A stretch of 64,000 nucleotides of DNA from a bacterium (GTDB taxonomy: Bacteria > Bacillota > Bacilli > Lactobacillales > Streptococcaceae): contig CAJNCJ010000008.1 of NCBI GenBank assembly GCA_905221235.1, positions 1 to 64,000 on the forward strand, given 5' to 3'. Below, in pieces: positions 54,459 to 63,099 of the stretch. A model generated the notes under the pieces. It was not told the DNA's origin. It searched no databases and saw only the letters and a program-made list of their open reading frames with translations. A program made the translations under genes and the position numbers. Position 1 is the stretch's first letter, and each line of letters starts with the position of its first letter.

Positions 54459-55754
54459 ATGATCAACCGTTACTCTCGCCCTGAGATGGCGAACATTTGG
54501 AGTGAAGAAAATAAATACCGTGCTTGGCTTGAGGTGGAAATCCTAGCTGACGAGGCATGGGCTGAGTTGGGGGAAATCCCTAAGGAAGATGTGGCTTTGA
54601 TTCGTGAAAAAGCGGACTTTGACATCGACCGTATTTTGGAGATTGAGCAAGAGACGCGTCACGATGTGGTGGCTTTCACGCGTGCGGTTTCTGAAACGCT
54701 AGGGGAAGAGCGCAAGTGGGTCCATTACGGCTTGACATCAACTGACGTGGTGGATACGGCCTACGGTTACCTCTACAAGCAGGCCAACGACATCATTCGT
54801 CGTGACCTTGAAAACTTCACCAACATCATCGCTGATAAGGCTAAGGAGCACAAGTTCACCATCATGATGGGTCGTACCCACGGTGTGCATGCTGAGCCGA
54901 CAACTTTTGGTCTTAAATTGGCGACTTGGTACAGTGAAATGAAGCGCAACATCGAGCGTTTCGAGCATGCGGCTGCTGGTGTTGAAGCTGGTAAGATTTC
55001 GGGTGCGGTTGGGAACTTTGCCAACATCCCACCATTTGTAGAGGAATATGTCTGTGAAAAATTGGGCATCCGTGCTCAAGAAATCTCTACACAGGTCCTT
55101 CCTCGTGACCTCCACGCTGAGTACTTTGCAGTTCTTGCCAGCATCGCGACTTCCATCGAGCGTATGGCGACTGAGATTCGTGGTTTGCAAAAGTCTGAGC
55201 AACGCGAAGTAGAAGAGTTCTTTGCTAAAGGACAAAAAGGTTCATCTGCTATGCCTCACAAACGTAACCCTATCGGTTCTGAGAATATGACTGGGCTTGC
55301 ACGTGTTATTCGTGGTCACATGATTACAGCCTATGAGAACGTCGCTCTCTGGCATGAGCGTGATATCTCTCACTCGTCAGCAGAGCGTATCATCACGCCA
55401 GATACGACTATTTTGATTGACTACATGCTTAACCGTTTTGGAAATATCGTTAAGAATTTGACAGTCTTTCCAGAAAACATGATCCGCAACATGAACTCTA
55501 CGTTTGGTTTGATCTTTAGCCAACGTGCTATGTTGACCTTGATTGAAAAAGGGATGACCCGTGAGCAAGCCTATGACTTGGTACAACCAAAAACTGCCCA
55601 TTCATGGGACAATCAAGTCGACTTTAAACCACTTCTAGAAGCAGATCCAGAAGTGACCTCACGCCTCACTCAAGAAGAAATCGATGAAATCTTTAACCCA
55701 GTTTATTACACTAAACGAGTGGATGATATCTTTGAACGTCTTGGTTTAGGATAA
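54459..55754 (+). CDS. purB: Adenylosuccinate lyase PurB
   Basis: A 431-residue lyase acting on SAICAR and adenylosuccinate. Signatures are [25 protein letters not shown] and the catalytic loop [22 protein letters not shown] precedes the start. It is separated from purEK by the toxin-antitoxin island. Confidence 0.96.
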   Translation: MINRYSRPEMANIWSEENKYRAWLEVEILADEAWAELGEIPKEDVALIREKADFDIDRILEIEQETRHDVVAFTRAVSETLGEERKWVHYGLTSTDVVDTAYGYLYKQANDIIRRDLENFTNIIADKAKEHKFTIMMGRTHGVHAEPTTFGLKLATWYSEMKRNIERFEHAAAGVEAGKISGAVGNFANIPPFVEEYVCEKLGIRAQEISTQVLPRDLHAEYFAVLASIATSIERMATEIRGLQKSEQREVEEFFAKGQKGSSAMPHKRNPIGSENMTGLARVIRGHMITAYENVALWHERDISHSSAERIITPDTTILIDYMLNRFGNIVKNLTVFPENMIRNMNSTFGLIFSQRAMLTLIEKGMTREQAYDLVQPKTAHSWDNQVDFKPLLEADPEVTSRLTQEEIDEIFNPVYYTKRVDDIFERLGLG

Positions 55755-55763
55755 TTAAAATAA

Positions 55764-55816
55764 AATCGAAGTTCTATTACTCTATTCACTGGAGTAGAAG
55801 AACTTCGGTTTTTCTT
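55764..55816 (+). terminator. purB terminator
   Basis: TCGAAGTTCT ... AGAACTTCGG with an inner ACTC/GAGT stem, then TTTTT. Confidence 0.8.
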
Positions 55817-55934
55817 GTTTATTAAAGCTCTTTTGCTAAAAAGATTCCCAATATTTTAGTAAAATTTCAACTAATTTAATCGATCTTCATTGACATATAG
55901 AAAATACAGTTTTGATGGGATATAATAATCATAG

Positions 55935-55963
55935 AAAAAAGCCCAAGCAAGGCTCAGGCTTTC
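55935..55963 (-). terminator. Terminator of the GntR gene
   Basis: On the minus strand AAGCC ... GGGCTT hairpin followed by T residues. Confidence 0.65.
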
Positions 55964-55966
55964 TTC

Positions 55967-56683
55967 TTAGTGATCACGGTCACATGAAATGAATTTGATT
56001 TTGTAGTAATCCGCTCGTTTATAAGTTTCGCTGTAAGCGAGAACCTGACCAGTAGACTCTAATTTAGTAGTCTTGGTTTGTAAAACGCTAGGGAATTGCT
56101 CATCGACTCCGAGGACTGAAGCCGCATGTTCTGGAGTTGGAAATGCTATTTCATTGATTTCTTCAAAATGTTCATCATTCATGTGGATGTGATAATCCAA
56201 TTTGAAACGGTTATAGATAGAGCTATAATATTCAAGATTTGGATAATTTGCGTTGATGTATTGTTCTGGAATATAAGATGTGTGATAGATGTATACGACA
56301 CCATTTGTTTCGCGTACACGTTCAATCTTGTAGTAGAATTGATTACCGCGTAGTCCAAGTTTTTCTAAGTAGCTTAGTTTGTTTCCACGCTCAATAGAAA
56401 GGACGGTCACTTTATCATCTTTAGTTTCAAAAACTTCTACATCAGAAAACTCCACGAGTTTATGTTTGCGTGCGCGTGAAACGAATGTACCCTTTCCTTG
56501 TTGGCGGACAATATAGCCATCTTTGGCAAGGTCGTTTAAGGCGCGGACAACTGTGATAGAACTTACATCATACATAGCGATCAATTCAGCTTCAGTGTAA
56601 AATTTATCTCCACTAGCGAATTGGCCAGAAATGATTTTGTTCTTTAATTCATCTTTTATATATTGATACTTTGGAATTGCCAT
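55967..56683 (-). CDS. GntR-family regulator (HutC/UTRA type)
   Basis: A 238-residue regulator. The N-terminal winged helix (YQYIKDELKNKIISGQF, ELIAMYDVSSITVVRAL) is followed by a UTRA ligand-binding domain ending YKRADYYKIKFISC. It is divergent from bgaC and is the likely controller of the bgaC-PTS operon, sensing a sugar phosphate. GAGGTG sets ATG 56683; an in-frame start 14 codons earlier lacks support. Confidence 0.9.
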   Translation of the reverse strand: MAIPKYQYIKDELKNKIISGQFASGDKFYTEAELIAMYDVSSITVVRALNDLAKDGYIVRQQGKGTFVSRARKHKLVEFSDVEVFETKDDKVTVLSIERGNKLSYLEKLGLRGNQFYYKIERVRETNGVVYIYHTSYIPEQYINANYPNLEYYSSIYNRFKLDYHIHMNDEHFEEINEIAFPTPEHAASVLGVDEQFPSVLQTKTTKLESTGQVLAYSETYKRADYYKIKFISCDRDH

Positions 56684-56921
56684 AATTTCACCTCGATTTT
56701 CCTTCTCCGTTAAAGATTTTACCATAAAACTGGAAAGAATAGTAGTCTTTTGAATAAAAAAATTAGAATAATAGGCTATAAGGTTAATTTACATAAAAAA
56801 TAGGAGATTTTATACATTTTTATACATGCTACCTGTTTGAAGCTATCTGTCTGTAAAATCTATATCTTTATAAGTTTTTTGTGTAAAAGTTGGTGAAAAA
56901 TGAAAAAATTGTGAAAAGCTA

Positions 56922-56956
56922 TTGACAAATGCAGTATATTGAGTTATATTCAATAT
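56922..56956 (+). promoter_or_regulatory. bgaC operon promoter with palindromic operator
   Basis: TTGACA (56922-56927), 17-bp spacer, TATATT (56945-56950). The inverted repeat ATATTGA-N7-TCAATAT (56936-56956) overlaps the -10 and is a good candidate GntR operator. Confidence 0.7.
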
Positions 56957-56964
56957 ATCAACAA

Positions 56965-56980
56965 ATGAAAGCGTAAACTT
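56965..56980 (+). promoter_or_regulatory. cre site (CcpA)
   Basis: ATGAAAGCGTAAACTT matches the cre consensus WTGNNARCGNWWWCAW with one mismatch. Lying downstream of the promoter, it should mediate carbon catabolite repression. Confidence 0.75.
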
Positions 56981-57001
56981 AAAATGTCAAAAAGTAAGAA
57001 T

Positions 57002-58789
57002 ATGACACGATTTGAGATACGAGATGATTTCTATCTTGATGGAAAATCATTTAAGATTTTATCTGGCGCCATTCATTATTTTAGGGTTCCTCCAGAGGAT
57101 TGGTATCATTCGCTCTATAACTTGAAGGCTCTTGGTTTTAATACTGTAGAGACTTATGTGGCTTGGAATTTACACGAGCCTCGTGAGGGCGAGTTTCACT
57201 TTGAAGGGGCTCTGGATTTGGAGCGGTTTCTACAGACAGCACAAGATTTGGGTCTCTATGCGATTGTTCGTCCGTCACCCTTCATCTGTGCGGAGTGGGA
57301 ATTCGGTGGCTTACCAGCTTGGCTTCTAACCAAAGATATGAGGATTCGTTCCTCAGATCCAGCCTATATTGAAGCTGTCGGTCGCTACTATGACCAGCTC
57401 TTGTCACGGTTGGTTCCACATTTGTTGGACAATGGTGGCAATATCCTCATGATGCAGGTTGAAAATGAGTATGGTTCTTATGGAGAAGATAAGGCTTATC
57501 TGAGAGCAATTCGACAGTTGATGGAAGAGCGTGGCGTAACCTGTCCCCTCTTTACATCAGATGGTCCATGGCGAGCTACTCTAAAAGCTGGGACCTTAAT
57601 CGAAGATGACCTCTTTGTAACAGGGAACTTTGGTTCTAAGGCACCTTATAACTTTTCACAGATGCAGGAATTCTTTGATGAGCATGGCAAGAAATGGCCG
57701 CTCATGTGTATGGAGTTCTGGGATGGTTGGTTCAATCGTTGGAAAGAACCGATTATCACACGGGATCCCAAAGAGTTGGCAGATGCAGTTCGAGAGGTTT
57801 TGGAACAAGGCTCCATAAATCTTTACATGTTCCACGGTGGTACAAACTTTGGCTTCATGAATGGTTGCTCGGCTCGAGGGACCTTGGACCTACCACAAGT
57901 TACATCTTATGATTACGATGCCCTTCTGGATGAAGAAGGAAATCCAACTGCCAAATATCTGGCAGTAAAGAAGATGATGGCAACACATTTTCCAGAGTAT
58001 CCGCAGTTGGAACCACTCTACAAAGAGAGTATGGAGTTGGATGCTATTCCACTTGCTGAAAAAGTTTCCTTGTTTGAAACCTTAGATAGCTTGTCAAGCC
58101 CTGTAGAAAGCCTCTATCCTAAAAAGATGGAGGAGTTGGGACAAAGTTATGGCTACCTACTCTATCGAACAGAAACAAACTGGGATGCAGAAGAAGAAAG
58201 ACTTCGTATCATTGATGGTCGAGATAGGGCTCAGCTTTATGTCGATGGTCAGTGGGTCGAAACCCAATATCAGACAGAGATTGGGGAAGATATTTTTTAT
58301 CAAGGTAAAAAGAAAGCGCTGTCTAGATTGGATATCTTAGTGGAAAATATGGGGCGTGTCAACTATGGGCATAAGTTCTTAGCGGATACGCAACGTAAGG
58401 GAATTCGGACAGGGGTTTGTAAGGATTTGCACTTCTTACTAAACTGGAAACACTATTCACTCCCACTAGATAATCCTGAGAAAATTGATTTTTCAAAAGG
58501 ATGGACAGAAGGACAACCAGCCTTTTACGCTTATGACTTTACAGTCCAAGAGCCAAAAGATACTTACCTAGACTTGTCTGAGTTTGGTAAGGGAGTTGCC
58601 TTTGTCAATGGGCAGAATCTAGGACGTTTTTGGAACGTCGGCCCAACCCTCTCTCTTTATATTCCTCATAGCTATCTCAAGGAAGGTGCCAACCGCATCA
58701 TTATCTTTGAAACAGAGGGCCAATATAAAGAAGAAATTCATTTAACTCGTAAACCTACACTAAAACACATAAAGGGGGAAAACTTATGA
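57002..58789 (+). CDS. bgaC: Beta-galactosidase BgaC (GH35)
   Basis: A 595-residue family 35 galactosidase. In pneumococcus it removes terminal beta-1,3-galactose from host glycans. The acid/base is E156 (QVENEYGSYG) and the nucleophile E238 (MCMEFWDGWF). There is no signal peptide. ATG 57002 gives the family length; ATG 56984 adds six residues and neither has a good ribosome site. Its stop overlaps the PTS IIB gene by 4 bp. Confidence 0.94.
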   Translation: MTRFEIRDDFYLDGKSFKILSGAIHYFRVPPEDWYHSLYNLKALGFNTVETYVAWNLHEPREGEFHFEGALDLERFLQTAQDLGLYAIVRPSPFICAEWEFGGLPAWLLTKDMRIRSSDPAYIEAVGRYYDQLLSRLVPHLLDNGGNILMMQVENEYGSYGEDKAYLRAIRQLMEERGVTCPLFTSDGPWRATLKAGTLIEDDLFVTGNFGSKAPYNFSQMQEFFDEHGKKWPLMCMEFWDGWFNRWKEPIITRDPKELADAVREVLEQGSINLYMFHGGTNFGFMNGCSARGTLDLPQVTSYDYDALLDEEGNPTAKYLAVKKMMATHFPEYPQLEPLYKESMELDAIPLAEKVSLFETLDSLSSPVESLYPKKMEELGQSYGYLLYRTETNWDAEEERLRIIDGRDRAQLYVDGQWVETQYQTEIGEDIFYQGKKKALSRLDILVENMGRVNYGHKFLADTQRKGIRTGVCKDLHFLLNWKHYSLPLDNPEKIDFSKGWTEGQPAFYAYDFTVQEPKDTYLDLSEFGKGVAFVNGQNLGRFWNVGPTLSLYIPHSYLKEGANRIIIFETEGQYKEEIHLTRKPTLKHIKGENL

Positions 58790-59262
58790 CAATTGTAGGA
58801 TGCCGTATTGATGGACGTTTGATCCACGGACAAGTAGCCAATCTATGGGCTGGAAAACTAAATGTTTCACGTATTATGGTTGTAGATGATGAAGTTGTCA
58901 ACAACGACGTTGAAAAGAGTGGTTTGAAACTTGCGACACCACCAGGTGTGAAATTGAGTATTTTGCCAATTGAAAAAGCGGCAGCCAATATTCTTGCTGG
59001 AAAATACGATAGCCAACGTCTCTTTATCGTGGCTCGCAAACCAGACCGCTTCCTTGGTTTGGTTGAAGCAGGTGTACCACTTGAAACCCTTAATGTTGGG
59101 AATATGTCTCAAACACCAGAAACTCGCCCCATCACACGTTCTATCAATGTAGTAGACAAGGATGTGGAAGACTTCCACAAATTGGCAGAAAAAGGTGTTA
59201 AACTTACTGCTCAAATGGTTCCAAATGATCCAATTTCAGACTTTTTGAGCTTATTAAAATAG
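58786..59262 (+). CDS. Mannose-family PTS component IIB
   Basis: A 158-residue phosphocarrier. H14 in DGRLIHGQVANLW is the phosphorylation site. It receives phosphate from the IIA at 61006 and passes it to sugar carried by IIC/IID. It overlaps bgaC by ATGA. The substrate is probably a galactoside or N-acetyl-hexosamine sugar released by BgaC. Confidence 0.93.
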   Translation: MTIVGCRIDGRLIHGQVANLWAGKLNVSRIMVVDDEVVNNDVEKSGLKLATPPGVKLSILPIEKAAANILAGKYDSQRLFIVARKPDRFLGLVEAGVPLETLNVGNMSQTPETRPITRSINVVDKDVEDFHKLAEKGVKLTAQMVPNDPISDFLSLLK

Positions 59263-59288
59263 GAAAAAATTTTTAGGAGGTCATTGTT

Positions 59289-60194
59289 ATGATACAATGG
59301 TGGCAAATTTTACTTCTCACTTTGTACTCAGCTTATCAAATCTGTGATGAGTTGACGATCGTTTCATCTGCAGGTTCCCCTGTATTTGCTGGTTTCATTA
59401 CTGGTTTAATCATGGGAGATGTGACTACTGGTTTGCTTATCGGTGGTAACTTGCAATTGTTCGTTCTTGGGGTTGGTACCTTCGGTGGTGCTTCTCGTAT
59501 TGACGCAACTTCTGGTGCGGTTCTTGCGACAGCCTTCTCTGTTTCACAAGGAATTGATACAGCACTTGCGATTACAACAATCGCTGTGCCAGTAGCAACT
59601 CTCTTGACATACTTCGACGTTCTTGGTCGTATGACAACTACTTTCTTCGCTCACCGTGTGGATGCTGCAATCGAACGCTTTGACTATAAAGGTATTGAAC
59701 GCAACTACCTACTTGGTGCGATTCCTTGGGCTTTATCTCGTGCCCTTCCAGTTTTCTTTGCCCTTGCCTTTGGTGGTGCCTTTGTACAATCAGTTGTAGA
59801 CTTCGTTGAAGCATACAAATGGGTTGCAGCTGGTTTGACACTTGCAGGGCGTATGCTTCCAGGTCTTGGATTTGCAATCTTGCTTCGTTACCTTCCAGTT
59901 AAACGTAACCTTCACTACCTTGCAATGGGATTTGGTTTGACAGCTATGTTGACTGTTCTTTACTCATATGTAACAGGTCTTGGTGGCGCTGTTGCTGGTA
60001 TCGTAGGTACTCTTCCTGCTGAAGTTGCTGAAAAAATTGGTTTCGTGAACAACTTCAAAGGTTTGTCTATGATTGGTATCTCTATCGTAGGTATCTTCCT
60101 TGCAGTGCTTCACTTCAAAAATAGCCAAAAAGTAGCTGTAGCAGCACCTTCTACACCATCAGAAAGTGGGGAAATCGAAGATGACGAATTCTAA
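59289..60194 (+). CDS. Mannose-family PTS component IIC
   Basis: A 301-residue membrane permease with several spans and the family region GDVTTGLLIGGNLQLFVLGV. TTAGGAGG precedes the start. It overlaps the IID gene by 14 nt. Confidence 0.92.
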   Translation: MIQWWQILLLTLYSAYQICDELTIVSSAGSPVFAGFITGLIMGDVTTGLLIGGNLQLFVLGVGTFGGASRIDATSGAVLATAFSVSQGIDTALAITTIAVPVATLLTYFDVLGRMTTTFFAHRVDAAIERFDYKGIERNYLLGAIPWALSRALPVFFALAFGGAFVQSVVDFVEAYKWVAAGLTLAGRMLPGLGFAILLRYLPVKRNLHYLAMGFGLTAMLTVLYSYVTGLGGAVAGIVGTLPAEVAEKIGFVNNFKGLSMIGISIVGIFLAVLHFKNSQKVAVAAPSTPSESGEIEDDEF

Positions 60195-61002
60195 TTACAA
60201 ACTTACAAAAGAAGATTTTAACCAAATCAATAAACGTAGCTTGTTTACTTTCCAATTAGGTTGGAACTACGAACGTATGCAAGCTTCTGGTTACCTTTAC
60301 ATGATTTTGCCTCAATTGCGTAAAATGTATGGTGATGGAACCCCTGAATTGAAAGAAATGATGAAAGTTCATACTCAATTCTTCAATACTTCACCATTCT
60401 TCCACACCATTATCGCTGGTTTTGACCTTGCCATGGAAGAAAAAGATGGTGTAGGTTCAAAAGATGCCGTTAACGGTATCAAGACAGGTTTGATGGGACC
60501 ATTTGCTCCTCTTGGAGATACAATCTTTGGTTCACTTGTACCTGCTATCATGGGATCTATCGCAGCAACTATGGCTATCGGTGGTCAACCTTGGGGTATC
60601 TTCCTTTGGATCGCAGTTGCAGTAGCGTATGACATCTTCCGTTGGAAACAGTTGGAATTTGCCTACAAAGAAGGGGTTAACCTGATCAACAACATGCAAA
60701 GTACCTTGACAGCTTTGATTGACGCTGCATCTGTACTTGGTGTCTTCATGATGGGTGCTCTTGTAGCAACAATGATCAATTTTGAAATTTCTTACAAATG
60801 GGCAATCGGTGAAAAGATGATTGACTTCCAAGATATCTTGAACCAAATCTTCCCACGTTTGCTTCCAGCAATCTTTACAGCCTTTATCTTCTGGTTGCTT
60901 GGTAAGAAAGGTATGAACTCTACTAAAGCTATCGGTATTATTATCGTACTTGCTTTGGCTCTTTCTGCCTTTGGTAAATTTGTACTTGGAATGGGCGCAT
61001 AA
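60181..61002 (+). CDS. Mannose-family PTS component IID
   Basis: A 273-residue membrane component with FQLGWNYERMQASGYLY, MGPFAPLGDTIFGSLVPAI and a hydrophobic C-terminus. It forms the transporter with IIC. ATG 60181 lies inside the end of IIC; an in-frame GTG at 60166 is less likely. Confidence 0.92.
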   Translation: MTNSNYKLTKEDFNQINKRSLFTFQLGWNYERMQASGYLYMILPQLRKMYGDGTPELKEMMKVHTQFFNTSPFFHTIIAGFDLAMEEKDGVGSKDAVNGIKTGLMGPFAPLGDTIFGSLVPAIMGSIAATMAIGGQPWGIFLWIAVAVAYDIFRWKQLEFAYKEGVNLINNMQSTLTALIDAASVLGVFMMGALVATMINFEISYKWAIGEKMIDFQDILNQIFPRLLPAIFTAFIFWLLGKKGMNSTKAIGIIIVLALALSAFGKFVLGMGA

Positions 61003-61005
61003 TTT

Positions 61006-61410
61006 ATGACGAAATCATTAATTTTGGTGAGTCATGGTCGTTTCTGTGAAGAGCTTAAAGGTAGCACTGAAATGATCATGGGTCCACAAGACAATATTCA
61101 TGCAGTGGCTCTTCTTCCAGAAGATGGCCCAGAAGAATTTACTGCAAAATTTGAAGCTGCTATTGAAGGAGTGGATGATTTCCTAGTCTTTGCGGATCTT
61201 CTCGGTGGAACACCATGTAACGTGGTAAGCCGTTTGATTATGGAAGGTCGTGACATCGAACTTTACGCAGGGATGAATCTTCCAATGGTGATTGAATTTA
61301 TCAATGCGAGCCTTACAGGCGCAGCTGCGAACTATAAGAACCGTGCTGCAGAAAGCATTGTGAAAGTTAATGACCTATTAGCGGGCTTCGATGATGACGA
61401 AGATGAATAA
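61006..61410 (+). CDS. Mannose-family PTS component IIA
   Basis: A 134-residue phosphocarrier with H10 (LILVSHGRF), which accepts phosphate from HPr, and FADLLGGTPCNV. It has an acidic C-terminal tail. It follows IID by 3 nt. Confidence 0.92.
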   Translation: MTKSLILVSHGRFCEELKGSTEMIMGPQDNIHAVALLPEDGPEEFTAKFEAAIEGVDDFLVFADLLGGTPCNVVSRLIMEGRDIELYAGMNLPMVIEFINASLTGAAANYKNRAAESIVKVNDLLAGFDDDEDE

Positions 61411-61411
61411 G

Positions 61412-61540
61412 ATGTGACAACGTGAAAATCAGAGGGAAAATAGGCGATAGGAGGATGGAGCGATGCTCCGACGATAATCGGTCTTTTTCCCAAAGATTTT
61501 AGTTGGAACTCAATTCAATTCATGTGACAACGTGAAAATC
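61412..61540. repeat. 19-bp direct repeat bracketing a hairpin region
   Basis: ATGTGACAACGTGAAAATC occurs at 61412-61430 and 61522-61540. Between them GGGAAAATAGGCGAT can pair with ATCGGTCTTTTTCCC, with GGAGC-GAT-GCTCC inside, giving a terminator-like structure after the PTS genes. No ORF is present. Confidence 0.65.
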
Positions 61541-61619
61541 GTTAGAGCATTTTATATAGAATATACATGGGAATGGGGCTTACTCCCGTTCCCATATTTA
61601 ATAGAAAAAGAGGAACTCA

Positions 61620-62786
61620 ATGCTACATTATACAAAAGAAGACTTGCTCGAATTGGGTGCAGAAATCACTACACGTGAAATCTACCAACAGCCTGATGTA
61701 TGGAAAGAAGCTTTTGAATCTTATCAAGCAAAACGTGAAGAAATTGTAGCCTTCCTACAAGGGATTGCTGATAAACATGACTATATCAAGGTTATCTTGA
61801 TAGGTGCTGGGACTTCTGCTTATGTGGGAGACACCTTGCTACCTTACTTTAAGGAAGTCTATGACGAACGCAAATGGAATTTCAATGCTATTGCGACAAC
61901 AGATATCGTTGCCAATCCAGAAACTTATTTGAAAAAAGATGTGGCAACTGTCCTTGTGTCTTTTGCTCGTAGTGGGAACTCGCCTGAAAGTGTGGCGACT
62001 GTTGATTTGGCAAAAGCCTTGGTAGATGAGCTTTACCAAGTGACGATTACTTGTGCAGCAGATGGTAAATTGGCTCTTCAAGCTCATGGAGATGACCGCA
62101 ATCTCTTGCTCTTGCAACCAGCTGCTTCCAATGATGCTGGATTTGCCATGACTTCTAGCTTTACCTCTATGATGCTAACAGCTCTCTTGGTCTTTGATCC
62201 TACAGAATTTGCTGTTAAAGCTGAACGTTTTGAAGTTGTATCTAGTCTTGCCCGTAAAATTCTAGACAATGCAGAAGATGTCAAAGAACTTGTTGACCTA
62301 GACTTTAACCGTGTCATTTATCTAGGTGCTGGTCCTTTTTTCGGTCTTGCTCATGAAGCTCAGCTCAAGATTTTGGAACTAACTGCTGGTCAAGTTGCGA
62401 CTATGTATGAAAGCCCAGTCGGCTTCCGTCACGGTCCAAAATCACTGATCAACGAAGATACAGTTGTTTTGATCTTTGGTACAACGACAGACTATACTCG
62501 TAAGTACGACTTGGACTTGGTTCGTGAAGTTGCTAGTGACCAGATTGCTCGTCGTGTTGTACTTTTGAGTGATCAAGCCTTTGGTCTTGAAAATGTCAAA
62601 GAAGTGGCCCTTGGTTGTGGCAGTGTCTTGAATGATATTTATCGCGTCTTCCCTTACATCGTTTATGCCCAACTCTTTGCCCTATTAACTTCACTCAAGG
62701 TAGAAAATAAACCAGATACACCGTCTCCTACAGGTACAGTAAACCGTGTGGTACAGGGTGTTATCATCCACGAATATCAAAAGTAA
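61620..62786 (+). CDS. agaS: Sugar isomerase AgaS (SIS domains)
   Basis: A 388-residue tandem SIS-domain protein of the AgaS family (amino-sugar or tagatose-6-phosphate ketose/aldose isomerase). It has VILIGAGTSAYVGD and FARSGNSPESVAT in the first domain and YLGAGPFFGLAHEAQLKILE and SPVGFRHGPKS in the second. It works downstream of the PTS. A GGGAA/TTCCC hairpin (61568-61598) precedes it. A BOX starts at its stop codon. Confidence 0.92.
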   Translation: MLHYTKEDLLELGAEITTREIYQQPDVWKEAFESYQAKREEIVAFLQGIADKHDYIKVILIGAGTSAYVGDTLLPYFKEVYDERKWNFNAIATTDIVANPETYLKKDVATVLVSFARSGNSPESVATVDLAKALVDELYQVTITCAADGKLALQAHGDDRNLLLLQPAASNDAGFAMTSSFTSMMLTALLVFDPTEFAVKAERFEVVSSLARKILDNAEDVKELVDLDFNRVIYLGAGPFFGLAHEAQLKILELTAGQVATMYESPVGFRHGPKSLINEDTVVLIFGTTTDYTRKYDLDLVREVASDQIARRVVLLSDQAFGLENVKEVALGCGSVLNDIYRVFPYIVYAQLFALLTSLKVENKPDTPSPTGTVNRVVQGVIIHEYQK

Positions 62787-62983
62787 TACTCTTCGAAAAT
62801 CTCTTCAAACCATGCTAGTGTCGCCTTGCCGTAGGTATATGATACTGACTCTGTCAGTTCTATCCACAACCTCAAAACAGTGTTTTGAGCTAACTTCGTC
62901 AGTTCTATCTGCAACCTCAAAACAGTGCTTTGAGCAGCCTGCGGCTAGCTTCCTAGTTTGCTCTTTGATTTTCATTGAGTATA
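62786..62983 (+). repeat. BOX element (A-B-B-C)
   Basis: Begins ACTCTTCGAAAATCTCTTC at the agaS stop, includes GTCGCCTTGCCGTAGGTA of boxA, two boxB units each with CCTCAAAACAGTG, and boxC ending TTTTCATTGAGTAT. Its first base is the last base of the agaS stop codon. Confidence 0.93.
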
Positions 62984-63031
62984 AGGCAATGTTTATGAAT
63001 TCTTGACAAGAGGATTTGTGAATTATCAGAT

Positions 63032-63069
63032 AAACCATAGATTGTCAGTCGGCTTTCTATGGTTTGTTT
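63032..63069 (+). terminator. Terminator-like hairpin before galM
   Basis: AAACCATAGA/TCTATGGTTT, ten perfect pairs, then a T-rich tail. It ends the agaS transcript or attenuates galM. Confidence 0.65.
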
Positions 63070-63099
63070 ACTTGAGAGAAATAGTAAAAGGAGAACAGA

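Noticed and set aside
54738-55235. 165-codon minus-strand frame in purB
   Set aside because: Antisense shadow of a highly conserved gene.
61411-61619. Riboswitch upstream of agaS
   Set aside because: The fold does not match any aptamer I know; listed only as repeat and hairpin.
63003-63031. TTGACA at 63003 as a galM promoter
   Set aside because: A -35 is present but the -10 at proper spacing (TCAGAT) is poor, and a terminator-like hairpin follows. Not called.
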